64,000 nucleotides of DNA. Origin: an uncultured Sulfurovum sp. Lineage in GTDB: Bacteria; Campylobacterota; Campylobacteria; Campylobacterales; Sulfurovaceae. A program made the position numbers and the translations under genes. Every line of letters begins with the position of its first letter. The first letter of the stretch is position 1. Positions 1 to 9,198 of the stretch are shown one piece after another. The notes beneath the pieces are model-generated. The model searched no databases and was not told where the DNA came from. It saw nothing but the letters and a program-made list of their open reading frames with translations. The DNA is taken from positions 233,029 through 297,028 of the forward strand of contig CACVAS010000058.1 of the NCBI GenBank assembly GCA_902727855.1, in the 5' to 3' direction.

Positions 1-728
1 TACTCTTAGACCTACCCCTCATACCAGTACATCATTTAAAAGGTCATATCTACTCGTTATTTATTGAAAAAGAGTCTACCCTACCCCTCATAGTACTTCT
101 CATCTCTGGAGGTCATACACAAGTCATACGTGTAGAGAATTTTGAGCATATGGAGATACTTGCTACCAGCATAGATGACTCCGTAGGTGAAAGTTTTGAT
201 AAAACTGCCAAAATGATGGGGCTAGGTTACCCTGGTGGACCACTCATAGAAGCCCTTGCCCTTAAGGGTGATGAAAATCGTTTTGACTTGCCTATACCTT
301 TGCGTAATTCTCCACTCATTGCCTTCTCTCTTTCTGGACTTAAAAATGCCGTAAGACTAAAAGTGGAAGCCTGTGGGGGGAAAGAAAATATGACAGAACA
401 AGACAAAGCTGACCTCTCTGCATCTTTTCAAAAGGCAGTCAAGTTACACCTACTCCAAAAGAGTAAAAAAATATTTGCTCAAGAACCCATAAAAGACTTT
501 GCTATTGTGGGAGGTGCATCTGCGAACAAATATATACGAGAAGCTTACGAAAAACTATGTCAAGAGTTTGGTAAAAAAATGCATGTGGCTCCTTTAGCAT
601 ACTGTTCAGACAATGCTGCCATGATAGGCAGATATGCCCTAGATGCTTATGAAAAAAAACAATTTACACCCCCCAATGAAATAGACATAGTAACCACCAG
701 AAAACAACAAGCGGGTATGCTCTTGTAG
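1..728 (+). CDS. tsaD: TsaD, tRNA N6-threonylcarbamoyladenosine synthase catalytic subunit (5' truncated by window edge)
   Basis: TsaD (Gcp/YgjD, ASKHA fold) transfers the threonylcarbamoyl group to A37 of ANN-decoding tRNAs, working with TsaB and TsaE. The reading frame is open from base 3 to a TAG at 726-728. An ATG at 150 is internal, because family motifs lie upstream of it: HHLKGH (metal-binding His, about bases 30-47) and LLISGGHTQ (about bases 102-128). Downstream are the substrate-loop GYPGG and, near the C-terminus, the nucleotide-site motif GGASAN followed by the late S-D-N-A-A-M (SDNAAMIG) block. About the first 100 residues are outside the window. Nothing suggests a pseudogene; truncation is only the window boundary. 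Identification is firm. Confidence 0.95.
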   Translation, partial: LLDLPLIPVHHLKGHIYSLFIEKESTLPLIVLLISGGHTQVIRVENFEHMEILATSIDDSVGESFDKTAKMMGLGYPGGPLIEALALKGDENRFDLPIPLRNSPLIAFSLSGLKNAVRLKVEACGGKENMTEQDKADLSASFQKAVKLHLLQKSKKIFAQEPIKDFAIVGGASANKYIREAYEKLCQEFGKKMHVAPLAYCSDNAAMIGRYALDAYEKKQFTPPNEIDIVTTRKQQAGMLL

Positions 729-904
729 GGTCTTATGAGAGAACCATACTCCACATTAACTCTTCACATCATTTTACCCCTCTTTTCTAAGCCAATTTTA
801 GATAAAATATATGTCATTATAACCCCAGTAAAAATCGACTAATCAAACGAACTTTTTGTTAAAGACAAGTTTTCATTCATGTAGTCAAATAGTAGGAGTA
901 TCTC

Positions 905-3220
905 ATGGCAGAATATGGTGCTAGTAATATTAAAGTCCTCAAAGGACTTGAAGCAGTAAGAAAACGACCAGGCATGTACATAGGTGACACCTCAACAAAA
1001 GGTCTTCATCATCTAGTCTATGAAGTAGTAGACAACTCTATCGATGAGGCAATGGCTGGTTTTTGTGACACCATCAAGGTCACGCTTACCAAAGAAGGTT
1101 CGGCAATTATTGAAGATAATGGTCGAGGAATTCCTGTCACAGAGCACCCTACAGAAAAGATTTCGGCTGCAACAGTTGTACTTACCGTACTACACGCTGG
1201 TGGTAAGTTTGACAAAGACACCTATAAAGTATCTGGTGGATTACATGGGGTTGGGGTCTCTGTTGTTAATGCACTCTCTAAAGATTTACATCTTACCGTT
1301 TTTAAAGACAAAGAGATACATACACAAAGCTTTAAAGAGGGTATACCTACGGCTGCACTTATCTCTGGAGACAGTACAAGAAAGCATGGTACAAAAATAG
1401 AATTTTGGCCAGATGAGACTATCTTTACAGACTCAGTAACCTTCCAAAAAGAAATTTTAATGAAGCGTTTTAAAGAGCTTTGTTACTTAAACCCTAAAAT
1501 CACTATTGATTTCAGAGATGAGAGAGATGGAACAAAAGAGGTCTACCATTTTGAAGGTGGTATTAAGCAGTTTGTCGAAGATATGAACACCAAACAGGCT
1601 CTTAGTACAGCACAATTTTTCCAAGGGAAAGCAGATGACATCGAGATAGACATCGCCCTGATGTACTGTGATGCAGACTCTGAGAAGTCTCTCTCTTTTG
1701 TCAACAACATCAAAACAGCGGAGGGTGGTACACATGAAGCTGGTTTTAGGGCTGGACTTACACGTTCCATGTCAAGCTACATCTCTAAAAATGCCAACGC
1801 AAAAGAAAAAAGTACCAAAATTACAGGTGATGACTGTAAAGAAGGGCTCATTGCCATAGTCTCTGTACGCGTGCCTGAACCACAGTTTGAAGGACAAACC
1901 AAAGGGAAACTCGGTTCTTCTTATGTACGCCCATTAGTACAAAAATTCTTTTCTGAGAACTTTAACAAATACCTAGAAGAGAACCCATTAGAAGCCAAGG
2001 CTATTATGGGACAAGTACTCCTTGCAGCGCGTGGTAGAGATGCAGCAAAACGTGCCAAAGACCTAGTCAAACGTAAAGACAATATGAGTATTGGTACCCT
2101 ACCTGGAAAATTGGCCGATTGTCAAAGTAAAGACCCTGAAGTTTCAGAAATTTACCTGGTGGAGGGAGATTCAGCTGGTGGTTCTGCAAAACAAGGGCGA
2201 GACAGAGTCTTTCAAGCCATTCTTCCACTCAAAGGGAAAATCCTCAATGTTGAAAAAGCACGTTTAGAGAAAATTTTAAAATCTGATGAAATTAAAAATA
2301 TGATTACTGCCCTTGGCTGTGGTATAGGTGAAGAGTTCGATGAAGATAAACTTCGTTATCACAAAGTGATCATCATGACCGATGCCGATGTTGATGGTAG
2401 CCACATTCAAACATTGCTTATGACATTTTTCTTTCGATTCCTTAAACCTATCATCGAAAAAGGGTATTTATATTTAGCACAACCACCACTTTACCGTTAC
2501 AAAAAAGGTAAAAATGAAACCTATTTAAAAGATGAAAAGTCTTTAAATGATTATCTCATTGAAAATGGTATCTCTGCTATTGAGAGTGAGACCATGGGAC
2601 AAGCAGATTTAGTAGAACTCTTTAAGCTTGTTGCATACTATCGTATGACACTCAAAGAGATAGAGAAACGTTTTGCACTTCCAGAAGTCCTACGTTATCT
2701 TATAGAAAACCCAGATATAGCGGGTCAAAGTAATACCCAACTTGCTAAAACCATTGAAACCTATATTGCAGAACTCGGGTACAATATACTCAATAAAAAC
2801 ATCAATGAAGAAGTGATACACCTCTTTGTACAAACTAATGATGGACTTGAAGAACTTATTGTGGACGATATTCTCTTTACTAATCCACACTATAATGAAG
2901 CCATACATATTTACCAAAAAATTGCTTCTTACACAACAGATGAATTTAAGGACAAAGATCTCTTAGACCTCTTTAAAGAAGTGGAACGTGCGGCTAAAAA
3001 AGGTGCCTATATTCAACGCTATAAAGGTCTTGGTGAGATGAACCCTGAACAACTCTGGGAGACAACCATGACCCCAGAGAACAGAAGACTCCTTCAAGTC
3101 ACTATTGGTGATGAAGAGGAAGCATCCGATGCCTTTGTTCTTTTCATGGGTGATGAAGTTGAGCCACGAAGAAACTACATTGAAAGCCATGCTAAAGATG
3201 TGAAACATTTGGATGTATAA
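905..3220 (+). CDS. gyrB: DNA gyrase subunit B
   Basis: GyrB is the ATPase subunit of DNA gyrase, which introduces negative supercoils with GyrA. At 771 aa it has the usual length. The GHKL ATPase is clear: VVDNSIDEA around residue 41 with catalytic Glu40, DNGRGIP at 71-77, and the glycine-rich lid GGLHGVGVSVVNALS from 111. The TOPRIM region has EGDSAGGSAKQGRDR near residue 420 and the metal-binding DADVDGSHI. The C-terminus has the QRYKGLGEMNPEQLWETTM signature. The ATG at 905 follows AGGAG at a good distance (894-898). The 176-base gap after tsaD suggests its own promoter. Its stop is followed without any spacer, and in the same frame, by the next gene's TTG. Confidence 0.98.
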   Translation: MAEYGASNIKVLKGLEAVRKRPGMYIGDTSTKGLHHLVYEVVDNSIDEAMAGFCDTIKVTLTKEGSAIIEDNGRGIPVTEHPTEKISAATVVLTVLHAGGKFDKDTYKVSGGLHGVGVSVVNALSKDLHLTVFKDKEIHTQSFKEGIPTAALISGDSTRKHGTKIEFWPDETIFTDSVTFQKEILMKRFKELCYLNPKITIDFRDERDGTKEVYHFEGGIKQFVEDMNTKQALSTAQFFQGKADDIEIDIALMYCDADSEKSLSFVNNIKTAEGGTHEAGFRAGLTRSMSSYISKNANAKEKSTKITGDDCKEGLIAIVSVRVPEPQFEGQTKGKLGSSYVRPLVQKFFSENFNKYLEENPLEAKAIMGQVLLAARGRDAAKRAKDLVKRKDNMSIGTLPGKLADCQSKDPEVSEIYLVEGDSAGGSAKQGRDRVFQAILPLKGKILNVEKARLEKILKSDEIKNMITALGCGIGEEFDEDKLRYHKVIIMTDADVDGSHIQTLLMTFFFRFLKPIIEKGYLYLAQPPLYRYKKGKNETYLKDEKSLNDYLIENGISAIESETMGQADLVELFKLVAYYRMTLKEIEKRFALPEVLRYLIENPDIAGQSNTQLAKTIETYIAELGYNILNKNINEEVIHLFVQTNDGLEELIVDDILFTNPHYNEAIHIYQKIASYTTDEFKDKDLLDLFKEVERAAKKGAYIQRYKGLGEMNPEQLWETTMTPENRRLLQVTIGDEEEASDAFVLFMGDEVEPRRNYIESHAKDVKHLDV

Positions 3221-4657
3221 TTGCTGCTTTCTGAACTTGACGAAAGGGCAAGACGCTTCAAAATTGCTCTAAGAGCAGGTATTCCTGTTTTACTATTAAC
3301 ATTTCTGGTATTTTACGCTCTTTTTGTACAGAGTGAAGAATTTAATCTCACTCTAACAAATACTTTTCTCATCCTCGCTATTGTTTTTGTCACCATATAT
3401 TTTAATTATTTTCTACTTACGCTAAGTATAAAAGAAATGGCCATTGACACCGTCACACATAGCTTTAATGAAACATCATTTATGCGTAAATTACGTGCCT
3501 TTAAACCCAAAACACTTGTACTTCTAAGTATCAAAAACCTTTCCGACCTCAATGAATACTACCCTTATACCAAAGTTGATCTACTGCTCTACACCATCAT
3601 ACAAGAGCTCAATCATTATCTTGACCAACATGGACTGCATAATCAACTCATAGGAAGAAGGTATGGTGCGGAATTCTATATTGCGCTACATGCTGATCCT
3701 AACAATGTTCATACACTATTTGACACCTTCACAACACAATATGCGAGCATCCTAGACATAGACTTAGACTATAGCTACACAGCGATTAGCTATTCAGTTG
3801 ATGATGATAATGAAAAAATATTTCAACAATTAAGAGACTTAAAACTTTCAAAGAAAAAAGAAGCTTACAACCCTACTCCTATACAATCATCAAAAGAATT
3901 ACATCACTTAGAAAATGAAGTGAAGTATGCCTTAGAAAAACGTAAATTTCAACTTACCTTTAGACCCTTGGCTGACACAAAAGAAAATAAAATAAAAATC
4001 TATGAGATTATAACAAACCTAGGTGCACGAAACAATTCAGAAATTTTAGCACGAAATTTTTTACCTATTATAAATCGGCTCTCTTTAGGTGTAGAGTATG
4101 ACCTAGCTTTAGTGGCATATATTATTAAACTTTTAACTAAAGTAGACAGTAGTCTCTCTTTTGCTTTTAATCTTTCTCCTTATTCACTAAGAGATAAAAA
4201 TTTTCAAAAAAAGTTCTTTTTACTTTTATCACAGAACAACATAGACAATTCTAGACTTATCATTAAACTCTATGAAAGAAAAACGCACCATGATTTAAGT
4301 GCGTATCTTAAAATATTAAATACCTATAGAGAAAAAGGCATCCGTATTTGTATCGATAACTTTGGTTCATCCTCTTCCTCCTCAATCTTATATATGAAAG
4401 AGTTCACCTTTGATATGCTTCAATTAGATAAAGAGTATACAGCCAAAATAGATGATCATAACTATGCAACCATTTTACAATCCCTACTCGCTATGGCAAA
4501 AGATTTACAGATAGAAAGTATAGCTAAATGGGTCGATACCCAAGAGCAAAAAGAAAAACTTACCTCTTTTGGGGTCGACTATTTACAAGGCTTTGGTATT
4601 GCTAAACCTATTAGCTATGAAACATTACTTAAACAAGATCATATAAAAAAGGACTAA
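3221..4657 (+). CDS. Membrane-anchored degenerate GGDEF-EAL protein
   Basis: A 478-aa protein with two N-terminal membrane helices (about residues 20-36 and 45-67), then a GGDEF-like and an EAL-like domain. Both look catalytically dead. The GGDEF site reads YGAEF in GRRYGAEFYIAL. The EAL position reads IYEII, the metal-site motif reads DNFG, and the usual EGVE motif reads KWVD. FG-YLQGFGIAKPI near the C-terminus is typical of EAL domains. Such proteins usually act as c-di-GMP sensors or scaffolds rather than enzymes; that role is inferred. No in-frame ATG exists before about residue 74, so TTG at 3221 is the only start that keeps the membrane helices. It abuts the gyrB stop in the same frame, with GGA about 7 bases upstream. 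The next gene begins one base after its stop. Confidence 0.8.
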   Translation: MLLSELDERARRFKIALRAGIPVLLLTFLVFYALFVQSEEFNLTLTNTFLILAIVFVTIYFNYFLLTLSIKEMAIDTVTHSFNETSFMRKLRAFKPKTLVLLSIKNLSDLNEYYPYTKVDLLLYTIIQELNHYLDQHGLHNQLIGRRYGAEFYIALHADPNNVHTLFDTFTTQYASILDIDLDYSYTAISYSVDDDNEKIFQQLRDLKLSKKKEAYNPTPIQSSKELHHLENEVKYALEKRKFQLTFRPLADTKENKIKIYEIITNLGARNNSEILARNFLPIINRLSLGVEYDLALVAYIIKLLTKVDSSLSFAFNLSPYSLRDKNFQKKFFLLLSQNNIDNSRLIIKLYERKTHHDLSAYLKILNTYREKGIRICIDNFGSSSSSSILYMKEFTFDMLQLDKEYTAKIDDHNYATILQSLLAMAKDLQIESIAKWVDTQEQKEKLTSFGVDYLQGFGIAKPISYETLLKQDHIKKD

Positions 4658-4658
4658 C

Positions 4659-5036
4659 ATGAAATACGGTGAAAAAGAGATACAAGATTTTAACATCAAT
4701 AACAGTGAAAACTTTTGGCCCAATGAACATAAAAAAAACTACACTATCCACATTGAACTTCCAGAGTTTATGTGTTTGTGCCCCCGTTCAGGCTATCCTG
4801 ATTTTGCAAAGATTACTCTTTCTTATGAACCAGATGAACTCGTCATTGAACTCAAGGCTCTAAAACTCTATATAAACTCATTTATGTATAGGCATATATC
4901 ACATGAAAACTCAGCAAATGAGATTTATGATGCATTATTTACTAAACTTAAACCTAAATCTATGCAACTCAAAGCAGACTTTAACCCTAGAGGTAATGTA
5001 CACACCGTCATTGAAATAGATAGCACAAAGAGTTAA
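4659..5036 (+). CDS. queF: NADPH-dependent 7-cyano-7-deazaguanine reductase (preQ0 reductase)
   Basis: QueF reduces the nitrile of preQ0 to the aminomethyl group of preQ1 in queuosine biosynthesis. At 125 aa this is the short unimodular type. The catalytic-Cys region is FMCLCPRSGYPDFA (residues about 36-49), followed by ELKALKLY, the QueF motif for NADPH and substrate, then FMYRHISHENSANEIYD with the conserved His-Glu. ATG at 4659 is preceded by AAGGAC. It starts one base after the EAL-like gene, so the two are probably co-transcribed with gyrB. No partner queuosine genes are in the window. Identification is firm. Confidence 0.96.
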   Translation: MKYGEKEIQDFNINNSENFWPNEHKKNYTIHIELPEFMCLCPRSGYPDFAKITLSYEPDELVIELKALKLYINSFMYRHISHENSANEIYDALFTKLKPKSMQLKADFNPRGNVHTVIEIDSTKS

Positions 5037-5051
5037 ACATCCTATCAAAAT

Positions 5052-5072
5052 AGTATGTCAATATGACATACT
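5052..5072. promoter_or_regulatory. Perfect 9-bp palindrome, probable operator of the downstream HTH gene
   Basis: AGTATGTCA and its exact reverse complement TGACATACT are separated by three bases. The site lies 58 bases before the ATG of the small HTH gene and 15 bases after the queF stop. An outer pair, AAAATAGT (5047-5054) and ACTATTTT (5077-5084), nests around it. The half-site TATGTCA recurs as an inverted pair upstream of the paralogous S24 repressor near 32.2 kb, which favours an operator. A queF terminator is an alternative, since the downstream side is T-rich (ACTATTTTTT). Confidence 0.55.
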
Positions 5073-5130
5073 TTTCACTATTTTTTAAAAATTAGTTTAT
5101 CATACCCTTACTACTTTCAAAAGGATAATC

Positions 5131-5367
5131 ATGATAGATTTTGAACAGACCATACAACGTATACGCCAGACAATATCTCCTACACTCAAAAAGAAAAAGC
5201 TCTTAGATAAAGATGTTGCCATTGCACTCAATCTTGACCCTCAATATTACGCTGTTATCAAACGACGTAAAAAAATTCCTTACAGTGCCATTGCCCACTT
5301 TTGTCAGACAAACAAAGTCAATATGACATGGATACTTTTAAATGAAAAGCCACAATATTTGACCTAA
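5131..5367 (+). CDS. Small CI-type helix-turn-helix regulator without peptidase domain
   Basis: A 78-aa protein made almost entirely of a phage CI-repressor-like HTH domain. It aligns without gaps to the first 78 residues of the S24 repressor at 31502-32158: both have DKDVA at residues 26-30, IPY at 49-51, an FC pair near 57-58 and a Trp at 67. It lacks the S24 self-cleavage domain, so it should not respond to RecA in the LexA way. It may be a DNA-binding antagonist or partner of the longer paralog (inference). Good ribosome site (AAAGGA) before ATG 5131. A perfect palindrome lies upstream, consistent with autoregulation. Confidence 0.75.
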   Translation: MIDFEQTIQRIRQTISPTLKKKKLLDKDVAIALNLDPQYYAVIKRRKKIPYSAIAHFCQTNKVNMTWILLNEKPQYLT

Positions 5368-5419
5368 TACCTATTTATAGCTATAATGAATAGTTTACAT
5401 ATTTAATAAAGGAATGATT

Positions 5420-5761
5420 ATGAGTAAAAGAGATGAAAAAATTGCACAATATACCAGTGCTGCAAAAGATTTAAAACTTGATTTATCTGATGACTTAATT
5501 GCCAAAGTAACCGTAGGGCTTGGTCCTTCTATTTACAAAAAAGACTCTGAAACTGTCTCATGTACACAAGCATCAGAACTTGATACAGTGAAAAAAAACT
5601 TCTTAAAAAAGAAATTAGGTTTAAACAGTAGCGATGAAGAGCTAGATGCTGCTATTAAAAAAGTATGTGAAGCTATGGGAACATCCAATAGAAATAAATA
5701 CAGGGCACTCTTTTATGCCCTGCTAACAAAAGATTTTAATAAAGAGTCTATCTACGCATAA
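5420..5761 (+). CDS. DUF2853 family protein
   Basis: A soluble 113-aa protein of the DUF2853 family, recognised by MSKRDEKIAQY at the start, VGLGPSIY in the middle, and the C-terminal SNRNKYRALFYALLTKDFNKES block. The molecular function of the family is unknown. Two ATGs are available, at 5414 and 5420. AAAGGA at 5408-5413 touches the first but is 6-7 bases from the second, so 5420 is preferred. It is convergent with the minus-strand unit ending at 5772, with only about 10 bases between the stops. Confidence 0.8.
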   Translation: MSKRDEKIAQYTSAAKDLKLDLSDDLIAKVTVGLGPSIYKKDSETVSCTQASELDTVKKNFLKKKLGLNSSDEELDAAIKKVCEAMGTSNRNKYRALFYALLTKDFNKESIYA

Positions 5762-5771
5762 ACACAAAGAG

Positions 5772-6137
5772 TTATATCTTTATAAACAAGATATATCTCT
5801 TCTGTTCGTCATTTTTACCAAAACCTACAATATCCATATTTTTGTATTGTGCATTCACATCCATTTTAAGCTCATACATCATAGATTCCATATCAAGTAT
5901 AAGCAAAGGGGGGATGAGCGCTCCTATGGTCACTTTCTTATCACTACCGTCTATTTTAAAGTGAAGTTGTTTTGTCTCATCATCTAATACAGCAACATTT
6001 AAAGGAGCTTCCCCCGCGTAGATGAGTTTTTTACTATCCTTAGCATCTTCTTTGAGAAGTCCTGCTGTAACTTCATACGCTTCATGATTACCTATTTGTT
6101 CTCTAACATCCTCTATGAGATCGATGATTACTTTCAT
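5772..6137 (-). CDS. Unrecognised 121-aa protein, coupled to the upstream metalloprotease gene
   Basis: I do not recognise this protein. It is acidic and soluble, with no signal peptide or membrane helix, and reads as alternating beta and alpha segments ending in a hydrophobic strand (KRYILFIKI). Its start overlaps the stop of the metalloprotease gene as ATGA, so translation is probably coupled. Base composition looks less AT-rich than the two genes upstream (for example the run near 5908-5930), so it may be a resident gene behind an inserted module rather than a module member. Function unknown. Confidence 0.6.
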   Translation of the reverse strand: MKVIIDLIEDVREQIGNHEAYEVTAGLLKEDAKDSKKLIYAGEAPLNVAVLDDETKQLHFKIDGSDKKVTIGALIPPLLILDMESMMYELKMDVNAQYKNMDIVGFGKNDEQKRYILFIKI

Positions 6138-8302
6138 GAATTAATAATTAATTTATAATCTGTTTGAATATCAGAGATTATATAGTTAATTTTTTCAACA
6201 ATTGGAGTAATATCTATATTTATTTTCCATTCAATCTCAATATCCATTGCACCTGTAGTATATGCTAATGTCTTATAATAATCACTAAGTGGTTTATCCC
6301 CTATTACAATTTTTGACAACTCCGATACATCATAATCACCTCTTAGTCTTACTTTTGTCACTTCTACAAAATCAACATCAACATTGCTAAAATGAGTATT
6401 ATTTGTATAAATCGTAGTAAATGTTCTTCTAAATAATAAACTGTTATCTTTAGAAAATATATTTTTTAACTTAAAGATAGTAGATAAGCTAGAACGACTA
6501 ACATTTATAAGATAATCATTGGGTCCAAGTATCTTATAGATTTCATATGAACATAAGCCTCTCTGTTCTTTCAAAATATCTAATATGCAGTCATATGCTT
6601 TCCTAATATTATTCGGACCCTGATTTTTTAATTGGATTTGAAACATTGCACTAAGCCCTTTAGGAGCAATAACTTCATTAGTGCCCTCTGATAATTTCAC
6701 CATGGCTACCTTATATGTATAAAGTTGCAAATCCTCCTGTGCACTATTAATTAAGAAATCTTCAACAAGCTCTCGTTTTATCTCTTTAGATTTTTTTCTT
6801 ATTGCGATATTATTATATATACCGAATGACTTGTATTGGGAATAATCCTTCCCATGCTTATACTTAACCCCTGTATGTTCTTTAAAGTAAGTATCAATTT
6901 TTCTTTCAATATTAACTGTCTCTCTAGGCTTGAAAAATGTTAATTCATAAGGGTCATAAGTAAAACCTGAATAAGTATCAATAGGAAAAATTTGCTTTAA
7001 GATACCTTCTCGCAGACTATTTCTGTGAAAAACCATTGTACTATTTTGTAACTTCTCTTGCCAAATATTCATAAATATGCTTTTGTAATTGATTTCACTG
7101 TTAAAATTTATGATAATATGATCAGTAAAGTTTTCACAAATACTCTCAACGCTGGAGTTTAATCGGTCTATAAGGTTTACAAAATGATTGAAGTTTTGAT
7201 TATCAATGGCATCACCAGTTTCTATCCTACTTTTATATGAATGAAGTAACGAAGAACTCGTATCCTCAGTATTGAAAGTATTCTGCATTACACACTGTAA
7301 ATCTCTTATGTTTTGTTGAGTAACATCATTTAGGGAATTATCTCCTAATGCATATTGAATTAAAATCATCATTCTTAATTGTATTTCAATCACATGTGCA
7401 AATGTATCTTGCTCCTCTTGCTTACTATTTTCATTAATATCAAGGTTAATTAATGGATAATGAGTAGAGTCTTCTGTTTCTAAAAACAAATTATCCATAC
7501 CAGAATACATAATTGAATAAAAACTTGAATATAGATATGATGGGCCTAACAAATCATATGCGAATATATCTGATGTAATCTCTTCAGCAAGCCCATTATT
7601 GATAGAAAACTGATGTTCCTTTTCGATCATTTTGAATGTAGTTTCTATATTACTATTTAACTTTTTGTAAGGTAAAAAATCATCACTTGGATTAGGTATA
7701 GATGAAGCAATATGATTCAATTCATGAAAAATATTTGGTATAAAATATGGTAAATCATAATAATAGTGAGGTGTTTCTATAGCTCTTGGATTAATTTTTT
7801 CCTTTGATTGAAATTCATTTCTAAATGTCCATACAATTAAAGCTTTTGCATTCTTATCATTATCACAACAATCTAATACTTCTGTCATATATGATCTAAT
7901 AAAAGTCGAAATTGCTTTACTTGAGTATCTTCTACCTAAATCAGCTTTAGGGATATACTGATTAAATGCTTCTTCCCCATGTTGACGTATGCTGTCTTTT
8001 AATAATTTTAATCCATCTAATACTGCTGTGATCAGTTTTTGAAGTCTTGCAACTTCAATTAAGAACTGATAAACTTTTTCTTTATTTTGAATTTTTAAGG
8101 CACTAGTCTTAATATCCTCAATTTTATTAAGAAATATATTAACTCTCTGAAGGTTATATTGATAAATATCTGCATAGGGATCTGAATTAGTAGAAAAATA
8201 ACTACATATTCTCTTAGTATGCAATAATTCTTTTTTAATTGTAAGTAATTGTTCTAATTGTATTACAAGATAATTTTCTTTAACTCTCTTAATTTCTGGC
8301 AT
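6134..8302 (-). CDS. Putative HExxH (gluzincin-like) metalloprotease with C-terminal ligand-binding-like domain
   Basis: A 722-aa soluble protein of no family I can name. Residues 193-197 are HELNH, an exact HExxH zinc motif in a hydrophobic helix (PNIFHELNHIASS). Forty-four residues later, EITSD (241-245) fits the ExxxD third-ligand motif of gluzincins. The N-terminal 170 residues are helical and may form coiled coils. Near 590-635 the text LGPNDYLINVS...LFRRTFTTIYT resembles the ferredoxin-like fold of Lrp/AsnC ligand-binding or GYD domains; this is a weak visual match. The gene lies 20 bases after the membrane-protein gene and overlaps the next gene by 4 bases. A role in proteolytic signalling or defence is speculation. 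The HExxH match is seen directly; activity is inferred. Confidence 0.6.
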   Translation of the reverse strand: MPEIKRVKENYLVIQLEQLLTIKKELLHTKRICSYFSTNSDPYADIYQYNLQRVNIFLNKIEDIKTSALKIQNKEKVYQFLIEVARLQKLITAVLDGLKLLKDSIRQHGEEAFNQYIPKADLGRRYSSKAISTFIRSYMTEVLDCCDNDKNAKALIVWTFRNEFQSKEKINPRAIETPHYYYDLPYFIPNIFHELNHIASSIPNPSDDFLPYKKLNSNIETTFKMIEKEHQFSINNGLAEEITSDIFAYDLLGPSYLYSSFYSIMYSGMDNLFLETEDSTHYPLINLDINENSKQEEQDTFAHVIEIQLRMMILIQYALGDNSLNDVTQQNIRDLQCVMQNTFNTEDTSSSLLHSYKSRIETGDAIDNQNFNHFVNLIDRLNSSVESICENFTDHIIINFNSEINYKSIFMNIWQEKLQNSTMVFHRNSLREGILKQIFPIDTYSGFTYDPYELTFFKPRETVNIERKIDTYFKEHTGVKYKHGKDYSQYKSFGIYNNIAIRKKSKEIKRELVEDFLINSAQEDLQLYTYKVAMVKLSEGTNEVIAPKGLSAMFQIQLKNQGPNNIRKAYDCILDILKEQRGLCSYEIYKILGPNDYLINVSRSSLSTIFKLKNIFSKDNSLLFRRTFTTIYTNNTHFSNVDVDFVEVTKVRLRGDYDVSELSKIVIGDKPLSDYYKTLAYTTGAMDIEIEWKINIDITPIVEKINYIISDIQTDYKLIINS

Positions 8303-8322
8303 TCTCTCTCTTTTATCTTTAA

Positions 8323-9198
8323 TTACTGATAACTAACTAAAATTGTCATTTGAGCTAAATAAAATATTGGTGTAGATATCTGCAATACCTGTGCTTTTCT
8401 ATCATTTATCGTCTTAATAGTTTCATCAAAGAAAGTTTTTACTTCAGTCATTGTAACTTCACTTAGATTTCCATCTATTGATTTATGAATGGTAACCTTG
8501 TCTAAAATACTTGAAAGCTTATTGTCATCTAAGTATTTAGTTAGATTTTTTGAAACCGGATTAACCTTACCTAGAATGAATATAATTGTTATAAAAAAGA
8601 CAACTGTACATAGAATAATCAAAACTTCTTTTGAAAGAAATACACTAGAATCTTTGTTTACATAAAGTGACAACATAATCAGCATATATAAAATATTAAT
8701 TATCAATACAGACATTGTAAAAAAAATATTTAACCTATTGGAATCATAAAAAATATCTTTAAAATTTAAGATCTCAACAATATAATGTTTATATTCATTT
8801 GATAACTCTTCAGATGCTGTAAAGATATAACTTTTACCTTTGCTAAATACTTTAACTTCTTTTGCTAAAGAAATACCATCTACACGGACATTATATAATT
8901 TTTTATTATTATCATAAATATATGGGATGTAAAATTTAAAGTTGGTTTTATCCATGGTATATTTAAAATTAGAAAAAAATATATTTATATTTTCCCAATA
9001 AAATAACAATAAACTACTAAGAACAATCAAAAAAAAAGGCATTGATTTAAGGTATGTTCCTAATATAGCTCCAATAACAAATATTATTGAGAAAAGTAAA
9101 TAATTTCTTTTATTATATTCTACTTCTCTCTTTATCTGTTCAAACTTAAGATTATTACTACCTTTTTCCATAGTAATATTCTTTTTTATTACCGCCAT
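8323..9198 (-). CDS. Four-helix membrane protein of the metalloprotease module
   Basis: A 291-aa protein with two hydrophobic hairpins: helices at about 32-50 and 53-75, then about 156-180 and 192-212. Between them is an 80-residue polar segment with beta character (FKFYIPYIYDNNKKLYNVRVDGI). A C-terminal amphipathic tail contains a possible coiled coil and a final hydrophobic stretch. I recognise no family. Two starts are possible: ATG at 9198, or an internal ATG at 9171 (residue 10); neither has a strong ribosome site. The gene begins inside the 3' end of the 56-aa ORF and is followed after 20 bases by the metalloprotease gene, so the three are probably one operon. It could anchor or gate the protease (inference). 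Confidence 0.65.
   Translation of the reverse strand: MAVIKKNITMEKGSNNLKFEQIKREVEYNKRNYLLFSIIFVIGAILGTYLKSMPFFLIVLSSLLLFYWENINIFFSNFKYTMDKTNFKFYIPYIYDNNKKLYNVRVDGISLAKEVKVFSKGKSYIFTASEELSNEYKHYIVEILNFKDIFYDSNRLNIFFTMSVLIINILYMLIMLSLYVNKDSSVFLSKEVLIILCTVVFFITIIFILGKVNPVSKNLTKYLDDNKLSSILDKVTIHKSIDGNLSEVTMTEVKTFFDETIKTINDRKAQVLQISTPIFYLAQMTILVSYQ

Noticed and set aside
150..728. Stand-alone TsaD-like gene starting at ATG 150
   Set aside because: The frame is open upstream to base 3 and includes the HxxGH and SGGH motifs, so this is only the 3' part of a gene cut by the window edge, not a short gene or pseudogene.
810..816. TATGTCA half-site upstream of gyrB as a third repressor target
   Set aside because: It is a single half-site without an inverted partner at the right distance. 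A seven-base match in AT-rich DNA is expected by chance.
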